DNA of 64,000 nt from Neocallimastix lanati (nom. inval.) (taxonomy: Eukaryota; Neocallimastigomycota; Neocallimastigomycetes; Neocallimastigales; Neocallimastigaceae): NCBI GenBank assembly GCA_016946835.1, contig JACVTC010000083.1, positions 436,001 to 500,000 on the forward strand, given 5' to 3'. The position numbers and the translations under genes were made by a program. The notes below the pieces were generated by a model that had not been told where the DNA came from, made no database searches, and saw nothing but the letters and a program-made list of their open reading frames with translations. Below are positions 51,201 to 64,000 of the stretch, piece by piece; position 1 is the first letter of the stretch, and every line of letters begins with the position of its first letter.

Positions 51201-51616
51201 ATACGTTTAACCAGAGTTTTACCATTTAATAAAATTAAATATATATATATTATTTATAATATTGTCTGTAAAAGGCTGAAAAGGTATATGTTAATCATAA
51301 ATTAGAGGAAAATTCTAAACTTGTTTATGAATTAATTTCTCAAAAGAATGCTCATATTATTGTTTCTGGGTAATTTTAATTTTAATTTTTATTTTATATA
51401 ATAAAAATTTAAGCTCTTTAATGATAATTTATAATCTAATTGAAATTTAATAATATTTCAATTAAATAATTTAGTAATATTAATACATTACCAAGTTCAG
51501 TTAAAACTGCCTTAAGAGATATATACATGAAAGAGGGTAATTATTCTTTAGATCAAGCCACTAAGGCTATTCAAGATTTAGAAGATAAAGAAGTTTATCA
51601 AGAAGAATGCTATTAG
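48216..51616 (+). CDS. NADPH-dependent diflavin oxidoreductase (NDOR1/Tah18 type)
   Basis: Transfers electrons from NADPH through FAD and FMN to the Dre2/CIAPIN1 partner in cytosolic Fe-S protein assembly. Eleven exons: 48216-48344, 48426-48503, 48593-48690, 48815-48913, 49047-49313, 50031-50319, 50408-50678, 50784-50918, 51047-51165, 51275-51369 and 51475-51616. They give 573 residues, close to the usual length. FMN domain: LYATTMGNSKGVAEAI, VVSTIGNGNEP, FGCGDSRFKLFN and the RLLQLGA segment. FAD domain: YNPGDIIDI and RSYSIASS. NADPH domain: MICTGTGIASIRS, LFFGFRN, SRDQAEKVYVNH and a C-terminal VSGNINTLPSSV with a final aromatic (ECY). RLLQLGA, the short length and the lack of a membrane anchor favour NDOR1 over cytochrome P450 reductase. 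Intron 5 (about 717 bases) holds a satellite. Confidence 0.92.
49317..49900 (+). repeat. Satellite-filled intron of the NDOR1 gene
   Basis: First (TTTATTTTC)-type steps, then at 49484-49680 three units of ttcaatctgtactttatatt tatatttc plus (TTTTA)n, the same composite unit as inside the MULE at 21000-21740. Poly-T steps follow. Confidence 0.9.
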
Positions 51617-52150
51617 ATTGATATTTAATTTAATAAGATTCAATATTTTAAAAGCAATATATATATATATTTTTTCTTATATTTTCAAAGAGAATTTTAT
51701 ATAAGATTTTATCAACACATAAAAGATTTACAATTTTTTTTTTAAAAAATTAATTATAGTTTAATTTTTAATTTTTAATTTATAATACTTATTTTCACTT
51801 TTATTTTTTTTTTTAGTGTTAATGTTAAAACTTTTAAAAAAAGTGAAAAAAGAAAAAATAAATATATATTAGGTTATAAATTAAGAAATCTTTTATAAGT
51901 TAAAAATTATTGTGATTAATATTGATAAATTTTTTAAAATAAGGCAAAAATAAAGAAAAATCTTATTAAAGAAAAAAAGTAAAAAAAAATTATATCAATA
52001 AATCAATAAATAAATCAATAAATAAATCAATAAATAAATCAATAAATAAATCAATAAATAAATGAATAAAAAATAAATAACAATTTAAAAATGAATAATA
52101 AATATTGCATAATAAAATAAAAATAAATAAATATTAATTTAATATATTAA

Positions 52151-52181
<31 letters not shown>

Positions 52182-52504
52182 ATTTTTTTTCTATTTTTTT
52201 TTTTTAATTAAATTATATATATATATTTTTTAATTTTTTTTTTTTTTTTTATATTAAAAATTGTATATATAGATATAATATTAAAACATGGGTATATGAT
52301 TGATATTTTTAGGAAGCATTTAGTGTGATTTCTTATGTCAATATTTTTATTAATATTTTCAACTTGGTGATAATGATTTTAAAATCTTTTTCAATTCCTA
52401 TAAATTATTTAATATTAAATAATGAAAATAATAAGTATTATTATTAAATTGTTTCTTTAAAACTTAATTAACCAACAACAACAATAATTTTAAAACATAA
52501 TTAA
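51617..52504. other. Convergent intergenic region (NDOR1 and RhoGAP 3' ends)
   Basis: A 12-base tandem repeat (aataaatcaata) of about six units at 51990-52066, TA runs and poly-T. No gene seen. Confidence 0.6.
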
Positions 52505-58123
<5,619 letters not shown>

Positions 58124-59504
58124 TTTTATTAATAATTATTCTTAGAATTTTTTATCAATTATTTTAAAATGCTCTTATCTTATATATATATTTTATAATT
58201 AGTTCATCCTTTCTAAATATATATTTTTCTGGTAATATTAACCTAAAAAATGAATAGCACGGGTAAAAAAAAAATGAAAAATTAATAGGTACAATATATT
58301 AATAACTTTTACAATACAATAACAACACTATAATTATATAAACAAATTTTAGTATCGAATTTCATATTTTATTGCTAAAAAAAAAAAAGGAAATAAAAAT
58401 TAAATGAATTTAAATATTATTTTTTCCAGACAATATATATATTTATCACATTATATAATTGTCTCCATTTTAATTCAATTTGGTTAAATATTTTTATTTT
58501 TAATAGGTGCTTTGCATTGTTTATTTGAATATTATGATATTAGATATTTATTTCATTTACAATGAATGAATGTTTGTATATTTAATAAATGATTTAATGA
58601 CATGAAATAAATGATAACTGTTTACAATCTAGTAATGACTATAATAATTTATTTTTATTAAATTATTTTTTAGTTTTGAAGAATCTTACATTCAATAAAA
58701 ATATATGTTCCAATTTTAAGAAAGGAAGTATGCTCTTTTTTTTATTATTGAAAATATTAAAGAATTGCTTTTTGAATTAATAATATAAAATAACATATAT
58801 TTTTATATGATATAACGTTTATTATTTATTCTTATTGAATGTGATATAAAATTTCAGAAAAATATGTATGAATATGTATTATTTTTAAAAATTCTTTGTT
58901 TTAAAATGGATCATAAAATAATAATGAAATTTTAATAAAAAAAAAAAAAAGCAATTACTTTTTTTTCTCATATACTATTTCATATTTAAATAATACATAT
59001 TACATACATAACTATAATCATAAAATTAAATAATTATTAATAAAATTTATTTATTTATTATTATTTATTCATTTATAATTATTATTTATTATAATTATCT
59101 TATTCTATTATTCTATTATATTAATTAAATTTAATTTAGTTTTTTGATTTTTAAATTTTTGAAGATTAACTTTTTATTAATTTTTTAACTTTTATTTTAA
59201 TAAAAAAAAAAAAATAAAAATTAAAATTTAAAAATTAAAAAAAAAAAAAAAAAATCCATAATTTATATTAATATGTTTTTTTATTTTATTTTGTATTTTC
59301 TATAGTAGATATATATATATTTATAATTTTAAATACCACATTCTATTGAACTTATTATTAGTATAATTTTAAATACTACATCTTCGTGTATAATATATAT
59401 TATTAAATAAATATACCTATGGAAAAATGATTTTTTGATTTTAATTAAATATAAATAGGATTTATTAATTATCATTAGATAATTTAATGAAAAAAAGTAC
59501 AATA

Positions 59505-59537
<33 letters not shown>

Positions 59538-59994
59538 TATTATTTGTATTACATTATAAAAGAAAATAAAATAAAGTTATAAAATTTAGATTGAGATTTA
59601 TTAATTGTCATTTGTATATAAAATTAATAAATGTTTTTATAATTTTATATTATTGTATAAAGTGTAATGAATTTTATTAAATTATGTTATTGATTTAGGT
59701 TTACATAAAAAAATGTAAAATTTGGGATAAATTATTAATTTAAAATATTCCAGATTTAATTTTATTCAATATTATAATTTTAATTAACTATATTAATATA
59801 TTAATAGTTAAAATTATTATTTTATATTTTAAATTTTACAGTATCAAAAAAAGTTTTTTTATTTTTATTTTATTTTTTTTTTTTTTTGTTAAATATTATA
59901 AATTTAATGAAATAATTCTAACTCTTTTTCTATCGATTTAAATATATTTAAATATTGAATTAAATAATATTAGTAATAAAACTATATTAATTAA
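58124..59994. other. Divergent intergenic region between RhoGAP (-) and B-box gene (+)
   Basis: A+T-rich with poly-A/T runs (59503-59531, 59874-59888). Must hold both promoters; no site recognised. Confidence 0.6.
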
Positions 59995-60836
59995 ATGGCA
60001 ACATCAGAAAAAGTTCAGTTAAGTCCATCATCACCTCAATATTCATATCTTGAATATTTATTGCAACTTGGATTAAAAGCGTCAACTGTTCAAATCATAA
60101 ATGTATTTACTGTTTCAAATCCACATTTAAGTGTTCAATTTGAAAGAAGATGCAGAGTAATTATTAATGAATAAATAATAAATAATATAAAAAAATATTA
60201 TTTTAAAAAATAATTTTAAATTTAATTATTAAAATGTTTTAAAGGATATTCTTACCTTAAATAGTTGGGTGGATTCATGTAATTTAATAGGAAAAAATTC
60301 TGAAGATAATGTTTTCAAAGAAGGCTTTAAGTTTTCATCATCAGAGTCAGGGATGAAATTTTCGGTTGGTCGAATTAAATATACACAGTCAAAAGATGGT
60401 AAATTTTCATAAATATATATATATATATATATTTTATTTAATTATATATTGCTAATAAATTTTAATATGATAATATATTAATATTAATTAATAAATAATT
60501 ATTTATTGCCATATAAAAAGATAATGAAGAAAGTATAAAAAAAATATTATTATGTAGAATAGGTGTTGGAAGAGCATATGCAACCAAGGAATCAGCTTTA
60601 TTAACATCAGAATTACCAGATGGTTATGATAGTTATTATATTATTAAAGGTAAATAAATTTCACATAATAAAAAAAATACATATTTAATTAAAAATAAAT
60701 CAATAAATCAATAAATTAAAAAATAAATTTTTAATTAATAATTACTAATAGTAATAATAAGATTAATAGTTATTAATAGTTAAATATAATAATGAAAATA
60801 ATATTAATTATTAATAAATAATGAAAATAATTAATA

Positions 60837-60893
<57 letters not shown>

Positions 60894-60995
60894 TTATAAA
60901 AGATGATGAAAACATTGATAAGCAAGATGATGAAAATGAATACTATCATGAATATTACATAACTGATTCAAATCAAGTAAATTTATTTTAATTAT

Positions 60996-61028
<33 letters not shown>

Positions 61029-61493
61029 GAAAGTTTATTGTATTATATAATTGATTGCTAAATTATATATTTATATTTATATTAATATTTATATTTATAT
61101 TTATTATTTCAATTTAAATAATTGTAGGTTCTACCACAATATCTCGTTTATTATAAATATGATCCAAATGTTGAGAAAAAATCAAGAGAAGTACGTAATT
61201 ATAAGATTATAATAATATTTTATTTAATTCAAATAATTAAATATAATTAATTTATTTAAAAAGAAACCTGTATGTGATAATTGTGAAGTTGCTGAAGCAA
61301 AAGTTTACTGTGCATCTGATTCTGCTAATCTTTGTAAGGAATGTGATACGGCATTACATAAATCGAAATTAGCAAGTCGTCACATAAGAACACCTATTGG
61401 AAAAGTATATTTTTTATATTTTATAATGATATTATTAATATACATAATTTTTGATTTATATTTTATTATTAAAATGAAATATTAAATAATAAC

Positions 61494-61527
<34 letters not shown>

Positions 61528-62329
61528 GGGTGGTGATATAAATGGATTTTGTAGTCAACATAAAGATAAGATGATTGAATTTTTCTGTTCTCAATGTCAT
61601 ATTCCTGTATGTGTTTATTGTAAAATGGTTGGCCATCATTCAAGTGGTGAAGCTGCAAAGCATAAGCTTGTTAGTGTTGCTGAAGCATATCAAACTGTTT
61701 GTCAAGAGTCATCAGTTGTAAGTTATTTTTATTTTAGTTCTTAATTTTTCTGTATCTTATATATATATATATAGAAATATTATTACTTAATTATAATAAA
61801 ATATATATTAATAAATGATTAATAGCCTGATACAATTTTAGAATCAAGAAGAACAGAAATTATTAATCAAATAGCAATAATAAAATCAAGATCAAAAGAA
61901 GTTGAAAAGCTAAATTCTCAATTAGAAGGACAAATTCAAGAAATTGCAAAAAAAGCATTAAATGAATTAAAAAAAATTACAGATTCAAAAGTAATAAATA
62001 AATATATAAATAAATAATTAATTAATTAAAAAAGGATTAAGATATTAATATATACATAACTAAATTTATTAGTTGAATGTTTTATTAGGAGATGAACTTG
62101 AACTGAGAAGACAATTAGGAGAAATAAAAAATGCAGAAAATTTCTTGGAATATCAGCAGGAAGGTGATGCAACACACTTTTTATTTAGTTGGTCTCGTCA
62201 TCAAAAAATGTTAGATGAATTACATGAATTTAAATTCTTCCGTAATAAAGTTGATGTTTCACTTGATACTAGAGTAATTAAATAAATAATATTAATATAA
62301 ATTTTATTATCTATATATATATATATATA

Positions 62330-62367
<38 letters not shown>

Positions 62368-63039
62368 TTCGCTTTTTATTTTTTTTTTTATTTTTTGAAT
62401 AAAAAGGTTTCAGGAAGTATTGATATATTGTCTGATCAAGTTTTTCATTTACCTGATTCGGATTCTAAAAAAATGATTAAAAATAAAACCACAGAAAAAA
62501 TAAATATAGCAAATAATTATTATGTAATATATGATATAATTAATAATAATAATAATATATATATATATCAATAAATTAATAATATAAATTCATTTATAAT
62601 CGATATTTTATATATATTATTTTTGTTTCATAGAATAAAGCACCAATATCAAACCAACAATTAAGTTCAGTTGCTATTGGAAATAGCGGTTCACCTGCAA
62701 AAAAACAAGAAAGTAAACATTACAAAACATCTGTAAGTTTCTATATATATATAAAATTAATATATAATTTTTTTTTTATTAAATATAATTAATTAATATT
62801 AAAAAAAAAAACAAAAAAAAAAAAATTATAAATTATTAGGATTTTTTCTCTGAGGCACTTGGAGCTCTTGATGATATTAATATAATACAAGATGAATATG
62901 ATGGTAATAATAATGATATTAATAACTATAATATAAATATAATAATAAATATAGTAATTATATATATATATATATATATATTTTTATTTTTTTTTTTTTA
63001 GATTATGATAACAGTGGAGATATATTCGCTGATAATTAA
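59995..63039 (+). CDS. B-box zinc-finger protein with PARP-like N-terminal region
   Basis: Thirteen exons (59995-60156, 60245-60398, 60521-60649, 60903-60976, 61128-61190, 61264-61404, 61529-61717, 61826-61990, 62073-62273, 62407-62523, 62634-62732, 62840-62903, 63002-63039) join to 531 residues with all phases consistent. Residues about 45-190 (NPHLSVQFERRCRDIL, LCRIGVGRAY, LPDGYDSYYI, HEYYITDSNQVLPQYLVYY) resemble the C-terminal part of a PARP-type ADP-ribosyltransferase fold; no catalytic triad is evident, so probably a binding or inactive fold (inference). Two B-boxes follow: CDNCEVAEAKVYCASDSANL ... CDTALH and FCSQHKDKMIEFFCSQCHIP ... CKMVGHH, then a coiled coil (about 335-400) and a low-complexity acidic tail ending DNSGDIFADN. 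No RING finger, so not a canonical TRIM ligase. Exact function unknown. Confidence 0.83.
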
Positions 63040-63563
63040 TAATTTTCTTTTATATATAATTATATATAAAATATTGATAATAGTAGTTTAACTAAATTAA
63101 AAACTATTCTTTTTTCTTTTGATAATTTATAATTAAATCTTTTTTACATTAATATTAATTTTTTTATTTTTTATGGAATATATTTTGAATTATAATAGAA
63201 TAAAATTTATTAATGTAATCAATAATTTAAAAATAAAATAAATATAATATTTATTTATAATATAGACAATATATATTCTATAAAAAATATAAAATGATTT
63301 TTGCTTGGATATTTATCTATATATTCTTTTTCATGTTTTGAATTTGGAAACTTTTTTATTTATTTATTTCTGATTCATACATTTACAATTATTATTTATT
63401 TATTAGTGTAGTCTAATTCAAATAATATGATATAATAAATAAAAATTTATTTTTTATTTTATATTTTAAGCATTTTTTATTTATACTAATATTTATTTTT
63501 ATACATATTTCAAATAATTAATGAATATGAAAAATATTTCATTATAAATTAATGTAATTTTAT
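63040..63563. other. 3' flank of the B-box gene, no gene seen
   Basis: A+T-rich sequence without frames of note. Confidence 0.6.
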
Positions 63564-63866
<303 letters not shown>

Positions 63867-63878
63867 GTCTGGTTGTTG

Positions 63879-63966
63879 TTATAAATGGTCTATTGATCTA
63901 ACTGGATAATGATTGATTTGTTTTATCATATTTTTTATATACCATCTAAATGTACTTAAATCTATT
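63879..63966 (-). CDS. Partial 3'-terminal exon of an unidentified gene (window edge)
   Basis: Minus-strand frame ending at TAA 63881-63879 reads IDLSTFRWYIKNMIKQINHY followed by PVRSIDHL. Codon variety and the WYIKNM ... YPVRSID pattern look like real protein rather than simple repeat. Going upstream the frame meets an in-frame stop, but an acceptor-like AAAAG lies just before 63966, so this would be the last exon of a gene that runs off the right edge. Not identified. Confidence 0.4.
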
Positions 63967-64000
63967 CTTTTATATTTTAATACAATAAATTATTCCTAAT

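Noticed and set aside
48216-51616. NADPH-cytochrome P450 reductase
   Set aside because: No N-terminal membrane anchor, and the RLLQLGA, short 573-residue length and C-terminal motifs fit NDOR1/Tah18 better.
62073-62285. Independent small gene starting at 62073
   Set aside because: The first codon is TTG just after a splice acceptor; it is exon 9 of the B-box gene and stays in phase with its neighbours.

Overview
The window is eukaryotic nuclear DNA of extreme A+T content. It has short GT..AG introns, long (ATT)n and homopolymer tracts, and Asn/Thr-rich linkers. A eukaryotic pyruvate formate-lyase and a CotH-domain protein carrying three hevein-type chitin-binding modules point to an anaerobic gut fungus (Neocallimastigomycota: Neocallimastix, Piromyces, Anaeromyces or a relative). 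That assignment is inferred from gene content and composition; no database was searched.

Layout. 49-2756 (+): bifunctional 6-phosphofructo-2-kinase/fructose-2,6-bisphosphatase, 5 exons. 2757-9920: gene-poor, with a diverged repeat pair and a coding-like relic (about 5280-5782, -). 9921-13177 (+): secreted CotH protein with three chitin-binding domains. 14229-16430: nested 5'-truncated, poly(A)-ended retrocopies of an unrecognised protein family; one block of three copies lies inside a single 14-bp target-site duplication. 17355-19470: decayed PI-PLC X-domain gene whose 5' part is tandemly duplicated. 19590-19920: 56-bp minisatellite. 20295-24644: Mutator-like (MULE) element with an intact transposase ORF, terminal inverted repeats and a 9-bp target duplication. 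24753-25511: related non-autonomous element with its own 9-bp target duplication. 26757-27150: another relic of the retrocopied family. 27666-27985: 63-bp minisatellite. 29983-32579 (-): pyruvate formate-lyase with a presequence-like first exon. 35733-46516 (-): 31-exon gene for a predicted 2134-residue protein with a Dpy-30/RIIa-like start and seven adenylate-kinase modules. 48216-51616 (+): NDOR1/Tah18-type diflavin reductase. 52505-58123 (-): FAM13-like RhoGAP. 59995-63039 (+): B-box zinc-finger protein with a PARP-like N-terminal region. The last about 90 bases probably hold the 3' end of a minus-strand gene.

For the multi-exon genes I placed exon borders by hand from conserved motifs, GT..AG signals and codon phase. 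Every spliced model sums to a whole number of codons with no internal stop, a useful internal check, but none is confirmed by transcripts.

Together the genes cover glycolytic control (PFK-2/FBPase-2), anaerobic pyruvate breakdown (PFL), adenylate balance (poly-adenylate kinase, perhaps flagellar), cytosolic Fe-S assembly (NDOR1), Rho signalling and extracellular chitin or surface binding. Between them lies a transposon- and retroposon-rich stretch (14-28 kb) with unusually readable insertion scars.
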